A DNA stretch of 64,000 nucleotides from Rhizobium sp. RU20A (GTDB lineage Bacteria > Pseudomonadota > Alphaproteobacteria > Rhizobiales > Rhizobiaceae): NCBI RefSeq assembly GCF_900155885.1, contig NZ_FTMB01000001.1, forward strand, positions 372,001 to 436,000. Direction: 5' to 3'. Positions 48,045 to 55,750 of this stretch are shown here, piece after piece. Every line of letters begins with the position of its first letter. Position 1 is the stretch's first letter. Made by a program: the position numbers and the translations under genes. A model generated the notes under the pieces. That model did no database searches and was not told where the DNA came from. It worked only from the letters and a program-made list of their open reading frames with translations.

Positions 48045-50555
48045 ATGCCATTTCTCTCCTGGTGGAAGAGCGCGCTGATCCTTCTGGTGGTCATCGCGGG
48101 CTTTTTGTTTGCGCTGCCCTCCTTCCTCTCGCCATCCGGTCGCGCCGCGCTTCCCGATTTCCTTACGTATCGGCCCTTGACGCTCGGCGTCGATCTTGAG
48201 GGCGGCAATCGTGTCGTCGTCGCCATCGACAATTCCGCCGCCATCGACGGGATCCGCCGCAGCGCGATTGCCCTGACCAGCAAGACGCTGGACGATGCCG
48301 GCATCGCCTATGTCGATCTTGCCGAAAGCAATGACGGTCTCCTCCTGACGCTTGACGATCCGGCCCGCATGGGTGAGGCCGCCGAACGGCTGCGCAAGGC
48401 CTTCGCCGCGGCGGGCATCGCCGTGACGCTGACCCCGCCGCAGACGGCCACGGGCGATCCCGCCGTGCTGACGCTTGCGCTTGGCGCACCCGACCCGGCC
48501 GGGGCTTCGGGTGTGCTTCTTGACGACATCGCCGTATCCCTGAAGCGCCGTTTTGCCGAAACGGGGCTCGGCGTTCCCGAGATCGCCATCGGCCGACGCG
48601 GCGAGATCACCGTCCATCTCAGCGGCGAGACGGATCCGGAGCGACTGCGCCTGATGTTCGATCAGGTCGGCGCCCTCTCCATTCGCGCCGTGGTGCCGGT
48701 CACAGACAATGGCGACGGCACGGCCGCCGCGCCGGCCGGTACCCAACAACTGTTTACGCTCGACGAAACGCCGGTCTCCTACCGCGTCGCCGCCGAGCCA
48801 CTGGCGGCGCAGGCCGATATTCTCGATGCCCGCGCCGTGCTCGATCCCGAAAATGACGAGCCGACGCTGCTCGTCAGTCTCTCGCCGGCTTCGCTGAAGC
48901 GCTTTGCCGATGCGGCTGCCGCCGGCACGCGCCAGGCCGTGCTGATCCTCGACAATGCGGTCATTGCCGCCGTCGATCTGCCGGCCGCCATCAAGGGCGA
49001 GACCTTCACCCTGTCCGGCGGCTTTGCCTTCGAAGGCGTCGACAATCTCGCGGCCCTTGCCCGCGCCGGCCCGCTGCCATCGCCGCTGACCATCGTGGAG
49101 CAGCGTACCGTCGCGCCTGGTCTCGGTGCCGATTCGATGGATGCCGGCCTGCTCTCGGCGATTTTCGCCATCATTGCCGTCGCCCTGTTCATGATCGGCT
49201 TCTTCGGCGTTCTCGGTGCCATCGCCTCCGTGGCACTCGTTGCCAATCTGGCGCTGGTGCTCAGCCTGCTCGCCCTTCTCGGTATTCCCCTGACGCTTCC
49301 CGGCATTGCCGGCCTGGTGCTGACCGTCGGCATGAGCGTCGATGCCAATGTGCTGATCTACGAGCGCCTTCGCGACGAGATGAAGGCCGGTGCGCGGTTT
49401 GCCGAGTCGGTACGCCGCGGCTTCGGCCGCGCCTTCCGCACGGTGCGCGATGCCGCGATCGTCATGCTGGCGGCCGGCCTCATCGTGCTGGAACTGATGA
49501 CCGGGGCGGTGCGCGGCTTTGCGGCCACCATGATCATCGGCCTCTTCACCACGCTGTTCTCGGCATTCGTCTTCAGCCGCTGGCTGGTGGAACTTTGGGT
49601 CGCCGTCACTGGCACCGGCCGCGAACTCAGGGCCGGCCTGCGCACCCGCGTCTTCGATCGCATCCACCTGCACTTCATGTCGCTGCGCCGGCAGGTCTTC
49701 GGCACGCTCGCCGTGATCGCCTTTGTCAGCTTCGCCGCCGCCTCCATCTACGGCATCAATCTCGGCGCCGACTTCCGCGGCGGCTCGATCATCGAACTGC
49801 GCGCCAAGACCGGCAATGCCGACCTTGCCGACATCCGGGATCGGCTCGATGGGCTCAACCTCGGTGCGATCGATGTCCGCGAAAGTGGTGGGCCAACAGG
49901 CGCGCGCGTGCGCATTCCCTCGCAGGAGGCCGGTCCCGAGGCAGAGCAGAGCTCGCTCATTCTGGTGCGGGGCGAACTGGAAGATGCCTATGATTTCCGC
50001 CGTATCGACGTGATCGCGCCATCCGCGTCGCTGGATACGGCCCGGGCGGCCACGCTCGGCATTGTCGCCTCGCTCGCGGCGCTTCTCGCCTTCATCTGGA
50101 TTCGCTATCGCTGGCAGTTCGCCGCCGGAGCGCTGATCGCCACGCTGCACGACATCGCGCTCATCCTCGGCCTTTTCGCCCTGACCGGCATGGAGTTCGG
50201 CGTCGGCAGCGTGGCAGCCCTCCTGACCGTGGTCGGCTATTCGCTGAACGACACGATGGTGGTCTATGACCGCATCCGTGAAAACCTGAAGCGCTTCCCG
50301 AAAATGCCGGTGCCAGTGCTGATCGACGCCTCGATCAACCAGACCCTGTCGCGCACCGTGCTGACCTCGGCGACGACGCTGATCGCGCTCGCCGCGCTCT
50401 TCTTTTTCGGCGGTGAGGTCATTCGCACCTTTGCGCTGACAATGCTGTTCGGTGTTGCCGTCGCCACCTTCTCCTCCATCTACGTTGCAGGTCCCGCCTT
50501 GATCTTCTTCGGCCTCCGGTCGAAGGACAGCGAGACCGAAACGCGAAAGGCCTGA
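48045..50555 (+). CDS. secDF: Protein translocase subunit SecDF (fused)
   Basis: 836 residues from ATG 48045; ATG 48003 with GGAGG close upstream would add 14. SecD and SecF are one chain with 12 predicted transmembrane helices and two large periplasmic loops. The SecD half has LTLGVDLEGGNRVV near residue 46 and VGMSVDANVLIYERLRDE near 430, including the proton-path Asp. The SecF half has INLGADFRGGSIIELR near 570 and SLNDTMVVYDRIRENL near 742. It uses proton motive force to pull exported proteins through SecYEG. Two complex I assembly-factor homologues follow directly. Confidence 0.95.
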   Translation: MPFLSWWKSALILLVVIAGFLFALPSFLSPSGRAALPDFLTYRPLTLGVDLEGGNRVVVAIDNSAAIDGIRRSAIALTSKTLDDAGIAYVDLAESNDGLLLTLDDPARMGEAAERLRKAFAAAGIAVTLTPPQTATGDPAVLTLALGAPDPAGASGVLLDDIAVSLKRRFAETGLGVPEIAIGRRGEITVHLSGETDPERLRLMFDQVGALSIRAVVPVTDNGDGTAAAPAGTQQLFTLDETPVSYRVAAEPLAAQADILDARAVLDPENDEPTLLVSLSPASLKRFADAAAAGTRQAVLILDNAVIAAVDLPAAIKGETFTLSGGFAFEGVDNLAALARAGPLPSPLTIVEQRTVAPGLGADSMDAGLLSAIFAIIAVALFMIGFFGVLGAIASVALVANLALVLSLLALLGIPLTLPGIAGLVLTVGMSVDANVLIYERLRDEMKAGARFAESVRRGFGRAFRTVRDAAIVMLAAGLIVLELMTGAVRGFAATMIIGLFTTLFSAFVFSRWLVELWVAVTGTGRELRAGLRTRVFDRIHLHFMSLRRQVFGTLAVIAFVSFAAASIYGINLGADFRGGSIIELRAKTGNADLADIRDRLDGLNLGAIDVRESGGPTGARVRIPSQEAGPEAEQSSLILVRGELEDAYDFRRIDVIAPSASLDTARAATLGIVASLAALLAFIWIRYRWQFAAGALIATLHDIALILGLFALTGMEFGVGSVAALLTVVGYSLNDTMVVYDRIRENLKRFPKMPVPVLIDASINQTLSRTVLTSATTLIALAALFFFGGEVIRTFALTMLFGVAVATFSSIYVAGPALIFFGLRSKDSETETRKA

Positions 50556-50561
50556 ACGAGA

Positions 50562-50948
50562 ATGCCGAGCGGAATTGAAATGAAGGAGGCCCATTTTCCG
50601 GGCCGGGCGCCGATCGACGCCTATGGAAACGGCGGCTTCCGCTTTGCAGACATGTCTCATCGTGGCTCCATCCTGCTCTTGCCGTCGGGCATTTATGCCT
50701 GGGATGCGGAGGAGGGCGATCCTCTCGGGCTCGACCGGTTCCGCCGCGTGCTGTCCGAAGCGCGCGACATCGAGGTGCTTCTGGTCGGCACCGGCAAGGA
50801 TCTGCGACGCCTTCCCGTTCCGCTGAAGGATGCGCTGCGGGGATCCGGTATTTCCTCCGACCCGATGAGCACCGGCGCTGCCGTGCGCACTTACAACGTC
50901 ATGCTCGCCGAATCGCGCGCCGTCGCCGCCGCGCTGATCGCCGTATGA
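50562..50948 (+). CDS. Mth938-like domain protein, homologue of NDUFAF3
   Basis: 128 residues, Mth938/DUF498 family. Recognisable features are FPGRAPIDAYGNGGFRF at the start, GSILLLPSGIYAW, and the core IEVLLVGTGKDLRRLP. The mitochondrial relative NDUFAF3 is an assembly factor of respiratory complex I; bacterial members are uncharacterised. ATG 50562 begins 6 bp after secDF, and its end overlaps the next gene by 4 bases, so the three are almost surely co-translated. ATG 50580 is an alternative start. Confidence 0.85.
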   Translation: MPSGIEMKEAHFPGRAPIDAYGNGGFRFADMSHRGSILLLPSGIYAWDAEEGDPLGLDRFRRVLSEARDIEVLLVGTGKDLRRLPVPLKDALRGSGISSDPMSTGAAVRTYNVMLAESRAVAAALIAV

Positions 50949-51811
50949 GCGCGGCCGCGACACGGGCGAGCGAGGGCACTGGCGGCGACGTTCTGGCCGA
51001 GTTGCGGGATCTTGACCGCGACCGCTATCTCGCCTGCCTGCTGGCGCCCGCTGAACACCGCGCCGATCTTGCGGCCCTTTACGCTTTCAACGCCGAGATT
51101 GCCCGGTTGCGTGATGTCGTGCGCGAGCCGATGGCCGGTGAAATCCGCCTGCAATGGTGGCGCGATGCGCTCGACGGCCCGGACGGCACGCGCACCGGCC
51201 ACCCGGTCGCCGATGCGCTGCGGGCCACCATTGCGCGCCACAATCTGCCGCTTCCGGCGCTGCACGCGATGATCGATGCCCGCGTCTTCGATCTCTACGA
51301 CGATCCGATGGGCAATCGCGCCACCTTCGAGGCCTATGCCGGCGAAACGGCCTCTGCGCTGATCCAGCTTGCCTGCCTGATCCTCGATCCGAAAGCGGCG
51401 GCCCAGTCTTCGGATGCCGCCGGCCATGGCGGTGTCGCCCAGGCGGTGGCGGGCACGCTGCTGCTCCTGCCGCAACACCGCGCCCGCGGGCAGGTCTTTC
51501 TTCCCGCCGACCTCCTCGCTGCCATCGGTCTTGATCGCGACCAGTTTCTGGCCGCAGACCGCCCGGCGGAGGTCGACATGGCGATCCGTGCCTTCGCTGC
51601 CCTCGGCCGCGAGCACCTTGCTTCAGCCCGCCGCGCGGCAGGCGGGATCAGTGCGGCGAACCGCGCCGCTTTCGCCGTTCTCGGTCCCGTCGGCCCGGTG
51701 TTGGAGCGGGCCGACAAGGCAGGCCATCGCCTGCTCGAAAGCCCGCCGGTACCGGCCCAGTGGCGGCGGCAATGGTGGATGTGGCGGGCACTGCGCAGCG
51801 GGCGCTGGTAG
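50945..51811 (+). CDS. Squalene/phytoene-synthase-fold protein, homologue of NDUFAF6
   Basis: 288 residues. The fold is that of trans-isoprenyl-PP head-to-head synthases, but the first Asp-rich catalytic motif is replaced by LYAFNAEIARLRDVVREP; the following RLQWWRDAL, and later HGGVAQAVAGTL and GQVFLPADLL, match the pattern I know from mitochondrial NDUFAF6 rather than CrtB. A carotenoid or hopanoid role is therefore unlikely, and no other terpenoid genes are nearby. NDUFAF6 helps assemble complex I. Overlaps the Mth938-like gene by 4 bases. It ends with a Trp/Arg-rich tail (RRQWWMWRALRSGRW). Confidence 0.82.
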   Translation: MSAAATRASEGTGGDVLAELRDLDRDRYLACLLAPAEHRADLAALYAFNAEIARLRDVVREPMAGEIRLQWWRDALDGPDGTRTGHPVADALRATIARHNLPLPALHAMIDARVFDLYDDPMGNRATFEAYAGETASALIQLACLILDPKAAAQSSDAAGHGGVAQAVAGTLLLLPQHRARGQVFLPADLLAAIGLDRDQFLAADRPAEVDMAIRAFAALGREHLASARRAAGGISAANRAAFAVLGPVGPVLERADKAGHRLLESPPVPAQWRRQWWMWRALRSGRW

Positions 51812-52041
51812 GCCGACTGCTCGACCGACCGCAACCGGGCAGATGTGCTTCCTTAAGCACGTTGAGCGCAAGCATGTCTCTTCCCCTTGCCGGATCGCCC
51901 CGGACAGCGCAAGAATGGCACAACGGCATTGCGGCGTGTCTCCTTTCGGGGCGGATCGCCGATAGTGTGGCAAAGGCAGGACGGGACGGAGTGGCCGCCG
52001 GAGAGAGGCAAGGCCGCCCGCCCCGGGATGAGGAGAAGCGG

Positions 52042-52527
52042 TTGGATCTGCAATCCACCCTCTGGATTGGCCTGATGGCCGCGGTGATCATCAGCGCGCT
52101 GTTTTTTCGCGACCGGATGCTGGCACGCGCAGCGCGGGATGCGACCGAGGCCGATACGGGTCTTGCCATCCTCGATTTTGGCCGCGCCTATCCCGAAGAA
52201 GCGATCCGCTCCATTCACATGACCGAGGATGAAGGCGCCTATTTCCTGCGTCTGCACGATGGCAAGGCCGGCTTCATGCAGGCCCACGGCGCCCACTATC
52301 TCTGCCACCTCCTGGGCCCCGGCAGCGTGCAGATGAGCGCGGGCCCGGACAATCGCTCGATCCGCGCCCATTTCCCGGATTTCGCCTATCTCGACGGCGT
52401 CTATCGCTTCCGCAGCGAGGCGGAAGCGGCGGAGGTTTCCCTGTTGCTTCTGGAAACCGTGGTGCCCCGTGACGTCGCGCCCTTCAGCGACGACGACAAC
52501 AATGGCGGCGAGCGGCCGGTCCACTGA
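52042..52527 (+). CDS. Small membrane-anchored protein, function unknown
   Basis: 161 residues from TTG 52042, preceded by AGGAG at a 6-base gap. The N-terminus is a single transmembrane anchor (STLWIGLMAAVIISALFF, residues 5-22) followed by a soluble domain with FGRAYPEEAIRSIHMTEDEG and an acidic C-terminus. The frame is open farther upstream (to 51760), but that part overlaps the preceding gene and looks non-coding. No family recognised. It lies between the NDUFAF6-like gene and convergent trmFO. Confidence 0.55.
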   Translation: MDLQSTLWIGLMAAVIISALFFRDRMLARAARDATEADTGLAILDFGRAYPEEAIRSIHMTEDEGAYFLRLHDGKAGFMQAHGAHYLCHLLGPGSVQMSAGPDNRSIRAHFPDFAYLDGVYRFRSEAEAAEVSLLLLETVVPRDVAPFSDDDNNGGERPVH

Positions 52528-52557
52528 CCGGGGCCCGTTTGCGCATCTGTTGCTGTC

Positions 52558-53976
52558 TCAGACCGGATTGGCGGAAAGCCAGGCGGCGCAGTCTCTCAGC
52601 GCCCGCTCCGCCATCAGGTTCTTCTTCACGACCGCCTTTTCCTTGCCACGAAAGCGCTTGACGCCTTCGGGACGCGTGATCGCACCGGGCTCCAGGGGCG
52701 GGAAGAGGCCGAAATTGACGTTCATCGGCTGGAAGGAGCGCTTGCCCGGCTCCTCGTCCGAGACGATATGCCCGCCGGTGATATGGCCGAGCAGGGCGCC
52801 GAAGGCGCTGGTCGCGGGCGGCGGCGGCAAGGTCGTCCCTTTGCGCTCGGCAGCAGCAAAGCGCCCGGCCAGAAGACCGATACTGGCGCTCTCCACATAC
52901 CCTTCGCAGCCGGTGATCTGGCCGGCGAAACGCAGAGACGGCCGCGATTTGAGCCGAAGCGTCGGATCGAGCAAGGTCGGCGAGTGGATGTAGGTGTTGC
53001 GATGCAGGCCGCCGAGCCGCGCAAACTCTGCCTTCTCGAGACCGGGAATCATGCGGAAGACTTCGGCCTGTGCGCCATAACGCAGCTTCGTCTGGAAGCC
53101 GACCATGTTGTAGAGCGTGCCGAGCGCATTGTCCTGGCGCAACTGCACCACGGCATAGGGCTTGACCGTCGGATTATGGGCGTTGGTCAGCCCCATCGGC
53201 TTCATCGGCCCATGGCGCAGCGTCTCGCGCCCGCGCTCGGCCATCACCTCGATCGGCAGGCAGCCATCGAAGTAGGGCGTGCCTTCCCATTCCTTGAAAC
53301 CGGTCTTGTCGCCGGCGATCAGTGCATCCACGAAGGCATTGTACTGCTCCGCGTCCATCGGGCAGTTGATATAGTCCTTGCCCGTCCCACCGGGGCCGAC
53401 CTTGTCATAGCGCGACTGGAACCAGCAGGTGTCCATGCCGATGCTGTCGAAATGCACGATGGGGGCGATGGCGTCAAAAAAGGCGAGGGCATCCTCGCCG
53501 GTCTCGCTGCGGATCGCCTCGGCGAGTGAAGGCGCCGTCAGCGGTCCCGTGGCGACAATCGAAAGGCCCCACTCGGCCGGCGGCAGGCCGGGCACTTCCT
53601 CGCGCACCACGGTAATCAACGGATGGGCCACGATCTCGGCCGTCACGGCCTCGGCAAACCCGTCGCGATCGACGGCCAGCGCGCCACCGGCCGGGACCTG
53701 GTGGCGATCCGCCGCCCGCATGATCAGCGAGCCCGCCAGCCGCATCTCGGCATGCAGCACACCGACGGCATTGCTGGTCGCATCGTCGGAGCGGAAGGAG
53801 TTGGAACAGACGAGTTCGGCAAGCGCGTCGGTCTTGTGCGCGTCGGTGCCGCGCACGCCGCGCATCTCGTGAAGCACGACGGGGACGCCAGCCGAGGCGA
53901 TCTGCCAGGCGGCTTCCGAACCGGCAAGACCGCCGCCGACGATGTGAATGGGAGCGAAGGATGATGTGTTCTGCAT
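52558..53976 (-). CDS. trmFO: Methylenetetrahydrofolate--tRNA-(uracil-5-)-methyltransferase
   Basis: 472 residues. An FAD-binding Rossmann motif [18 protein letters not shown] (residues 10-27) opens the protein, followed by the family's [18 protein letters not shown]. The C-terminal region includes [17 protein letters not shown] and the NFGLFPPL segment. TrmFO makes ribothymidine-54 in tRNA using methylene-THF, replacing TrmA. ATG at 53976 has GGAGG upstream on the minus strand (53983-53987). It is convergent with the small membrane-protein gene. Confidence 0.95.
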   Translation of the reverse strand: MQNTSSFAPIHIVGGGLAGSEAAWQIASAGVPVVLHEMRGVRGTDAHKTDALAELVCSNSFRSDDATSNAVGVLHAEMRLAGSLIMRAADRHQVPAGGALAVDRDGFAEAVTAEIVAHPLITVVREEVPGLPPAEWGLSIVATGPLTAPSLAEAIRSETGEDALAFFDAIAPIVHFDSIGMDTCWFQSRYDKVGPGGTGKDYINCPMDAEQYNAFVDALIAGDKTGFKEWEGTPYFDGCLPIEVMAERGRETLRHGPMKPMGLTNAHNPTVKPYAVVQLRQDNALGTLYNMVGFQTKLRYGAQAEVFRMIPGLEKAEFARLGGLHRNTYIHSPTLLDPTLRLKSRPSLRFAGQITGCEGYVESASIGLLAGRFAAAERKGTTLPPPPATSAFGALLGHITGGHIVSDEEPGKRSFQPMNVNFGLFPPLEPGAITRPEGVKRFRGKEKAVVKKNLMAERALRDCAAWLSANPV

Positions 53977-54100
53977 GGCAAGCCTCCTACACCAAGCGGC
54001 CCGCGAGCGGAATCGATTTGTGCGGATGGTCCCCGGTGCGACCCGACGGCCTGCCCAAAAGCCTGATGCCCAAGCTGCCGAAAGGGAGGAGCCGGCAAAC

Positions 54101-54124
54101 GCAAAACGGCGCCAGATGGCGCCG
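54101..54124 (-). terminator. Intrinsic terminator of the first DUF1127 gene
   Basis: On the minus strand, stem CGGCGCC-ATCT-GGCGCCG is followed by TTTTGC, 28 bp after the DUF1127 stop. Confidence 0.85.
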
Positions 54125-54151
54125 CCTCAACGAAGATGCTGCCCGAACCGC

Positions 54152-54295
54152 TTAGCGGAACGAACGGGATGCAATGTTGCGGATGTCGTAACGCGTGATG
54201 CCGATGTCGGCCAGCGTGTGGGACGGCAGGCTGGCGAGTTCGCTCATCGTACGACGGTAGTTGATCCAGCTCTTGGCAATGCGGAAGGGGTTCAT
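54152..54295 (-). CDS. DUF1127 small protein 1
   Basis: 47 residues from ATG 54295. The frame is open to 54397, but the family begins at MNPFRIAKSW. The protein shows the DUF1127 pattern: an N-terminal basic/aromatic helix (WINYRRTMSELASL), then LADIGITRYDI. The family is abundant in alphaproteobacteria; members are small RNA-binding-type proteins linked to stress, RNA turnover and phosphate uptake. It has its own terminator and shares strand with a second DUF1127 gene and two small-RNA loci upstream. Confidence 0.88.
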   Translation of the reverse strand: MNPFRIAKSWINYRRTMSELASLPSHTLADIGITRYDIRNIASRSFR

Positions 54296-54520
54296 GGGTC
54301 GGTCCTCGAAATGGTTTGGAGCGCCGCGCGCTCTCTTGACCGTGCTTATACGCCGGGCCCCACGCCAGATGGAGTGCAAAGAAAATGCATCTGCCATGCA
54401 AATGTGCAGGATGATGCATCAAAAAGCAGCAGGTGTGCCGACTGATCGATTTTCCGGCGGCCGACGAATGGTCTCGCGTCTGTTCAATCGAAGGTGCGAG
54501 CCTGCTTGCGCTCCGAGAAC

Positions 54521-54553
54521 GCAAAACGCCCGCCGAACGGGTCGGCGGGCGTT
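54521..54553 (-). terminator. Intrinsic terminator of the second DUF1127 gene
   Basis: Arms AACGCCCGCCGA (54525-54536) and TCGGCGGGCGTT (54542-54553) form a 12-bp perfect stem. Reading the minus strand it ends in TTTTGC. Confidence 0.88.
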
Positions 54554-54593
54554 GAAGGGATGGCTCGGAGCCGACGTCTTTCGAAAGACGCTG

Positions 54594-54737
54594 TTATCGT
54601 ACGGCGCGACGGGCAACCTGCGGAATGTCGTCGCGGCCGATGCCGAGATCGTTGAGTTCGCGGTCGGTCATGCGGCCGAGTTCGTTGCAGGTCTGACGAT
54701 ACTTGCGCCACGTGCTGAAGGAGCGTGCCAGGTTCAT
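54594..54737 (-). CDS. DUF1127 small protein 2
   Basis: 47 residues, found by translating the minus strand (ATG 54737, stop TAA at 54594). It begins MNLARSFSTWRKYRQ and continues TCNELGRMTDREL then NDLGIGRDDIPQVA, ending RRAVR: a clear DUF1127 protein, similar in layout and identical in length to the one at 54152-54295. AAGGAAGAG lies 4-11 bases upstream. It lies 243 bp downstream of small RNA A on the same strand. Confidence 0.9.
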   Translation of the reverse strand: MNLARSFSTWRKYRQTCNELGRMTDRELNDLGIGRDDIPQVARRAVR

Positions 54738-54979
54738 GATCTCTTCCTTTCCAAGATCCGTCGCCAGCTTTCAAACTCTCTCGCTGGCCTCATCTGATGG
54801 GAGGAATATAATCGATCTTAGGCTGTTTCCCCAGCGTTGATGCTGCATCGCACCCATGCAGGATACGCATCTCTCGAGCCAAAAATTTCACGCAATCTTA
54901 ACCCTTGTCCGAAAGGCGGGCCAAAGGCGCGTGAATCAGGCTGTTGCGATCAGGGGGAAGGCGCGAGAAAGCGGGGCAG

Positions 54980-55103
54980 GAAAAGAACAACGCCTGCTGG
55001 GGGAGGAGGTCCAGCAGGCGTCGTTTGTTCCGACTGACAACTTGGGAGGAGGAACGTTGTCAGTCCCGTCGGCTGCGCTGGGAGGAGGAGTGCGCTTGCC
55101 GAT
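54980..55103 (-). ncRNA. CCUCCUCCC-loop small RNA A (alpha-r14/cuckoo/CcsR type)
   Basis: Read on the minus strand, three consecutive hairpins each present a CCUCCUCCC loop. Hairpin 1: stem GCGC (55075-55078/55092-55095) plus outer CGGC/GCCG, loop 13 nt. Hairpin 2: 10-bp perfect stem 55032-55041/55056-55065, loop 14 nt. Hairpin 3: 11-bp stem 54990-55000/55011-55021, loop ACCTCCTCCC, followed by TGTTCTTTTCC, i.e. an intrinsic terminator. Length is about 120 nt. Such anti-Shine-Dalgarno loops define the alphaproteobacterial 'cuckoo' family (Sinorhizobium alpha-r14, Rhodobacter CcsR), which often lies beside DUF1127 genes. The ends are estimated. Confidence 0.85.
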
Positions 55104-55127
55104 GATTAGAAGATAGGTCCTCTAATC
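55104..55127. promoter_or_regulatory. Perfect inverted repeat over the putative -10 of small RNA A
   Basis: GATTAGA (55104-55110) and TCTAATC (55121-55127) are perfect inverted arms around a 10-bp centre. The centre includes CCTATCT on the minus strand, a possible -10 about 6 bases before the first hairpin. The layout suggests an operator; the regulator is unknown. Confidence 0.45.
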
Positions 55128-55347
55128 GATTTGCGCCAGCCATGATTTCGAATGGCACCTATGCATCAAGCGCATACCATCGCAAATTTGACGCAGATTT
55201 TGCACAAAAATGCACCATCCAATCGCCGCCCCACGCGTTTTGTCACCGCAGCGTCCTGATGAGTCTGCTGCGCATGCGCGAATGTCGTCCGTTGGAAAAG
55301 ATGACGGAGCGGGGGGATGAAAGGTTGGAACCAGCACTTGCAGCGGT

Positions 55348-55475
55348 CCGAAAACAACGACACCCGCTGGGGGAGGACCAGCGGGTGTCGTTAAGGGTGA
55401 TCGGCGACTGGGAGGAGGAGTGCCGCCGATCGCATCGAGGCGCGCTGGGAGGAGGAGGAGTGCGCGGCCCCGAAA
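55348..55475 (-). ncRNA. CCUCCUCCC-loop small RNA B (alpha-r14/cuckoo/CcsR type)
   Basis: Second copy of the same architecture on the minus strand. Hairpin 1: stem 55441-55445/55462-55466, 16-nt loop with an additional CCT triplet (CUCCUCCUCCUCCC). Hairpin 2: 8-bp perfect stem GATCGGCG/CGCCGATC (55399-55406/55424-55431), loop with CUCCUCCUCCC. Hairpin 3: 15-bp perfect stem 55356-55370/55378-55392, 7-nt loop TCCTCCC, then GTTTTCGG as terminator tail. Stems differ in sequence from copy A while loops are conserved, which is covariation-like evidence for real RNAs. Upstream, CGGATC-GTTG-GATCCG (55484-55499) is an inverted repeat. Ends are estimated. Confidence 0.85.
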
Positions 55476-55750
55476 CTGTTTCTCGGATCGTTGGATCCGG
55501 TGTCTTTGCTTTCGCAGGCTGACCGCGCCTACCGTTTCGCCGCACCGTTCGCGCCGTTTCGATAAGTCATACATATTCGATGGCAGGCACTTTGTGCAGT
55601 GCAATATGGACATGGATGCCATGCACCGGCTGCATGAAGGCCTTGGCCGATGCCCACGACGATGGACATGGCTTTGCCGGAATGCTTCGATGCGGCTGGT
55701 GTGAACGGGTCGGAGTCCACCACTGACATTGCAAAGGGCCGGGAGACAGA

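Larger units (their letters stand above)
54738..55750. other. About 1 kb without protein genes: small-RNA region
   Basis: Between the second DUF1127 gene and the DUF2157 gene no frame looks coding. The stretch is occupied by small RNAs A and B on the minus strand, the spacer 55128-55347, and the upstream region of the DUF2157 gene (55500-55750). Open frames here (for example 55122-55817 minus and 55142-55522 plus) have no family resemblance and cross the hairpins. Confidence 0.7.

Noticed and set aside
47868-50963. 1031-codon minus-strand frame over secDF
   Set aside because: It is antisense to secDF and the Mth938-like gene. The low-complexity His/Asp/Gly composition is typical of shadow frames.
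50945-51811. Phytoene synthase (carotenoid pathway) as the name for this gene
   Set aside because: The first Asp-rich motif is lost, other carotenoid genes are absent, and NDUFAF6-type segments are present.
54990-55465. Repeated GGGAGGAGG on the plus strand as a run of ribosome sites or a direct repeat array
   Set aside because: Each copy sits in the loop of an inverted repeat, and only the minus strand gives terminators with T-tails, so the CCUCC-loop RNA reading explains them better.
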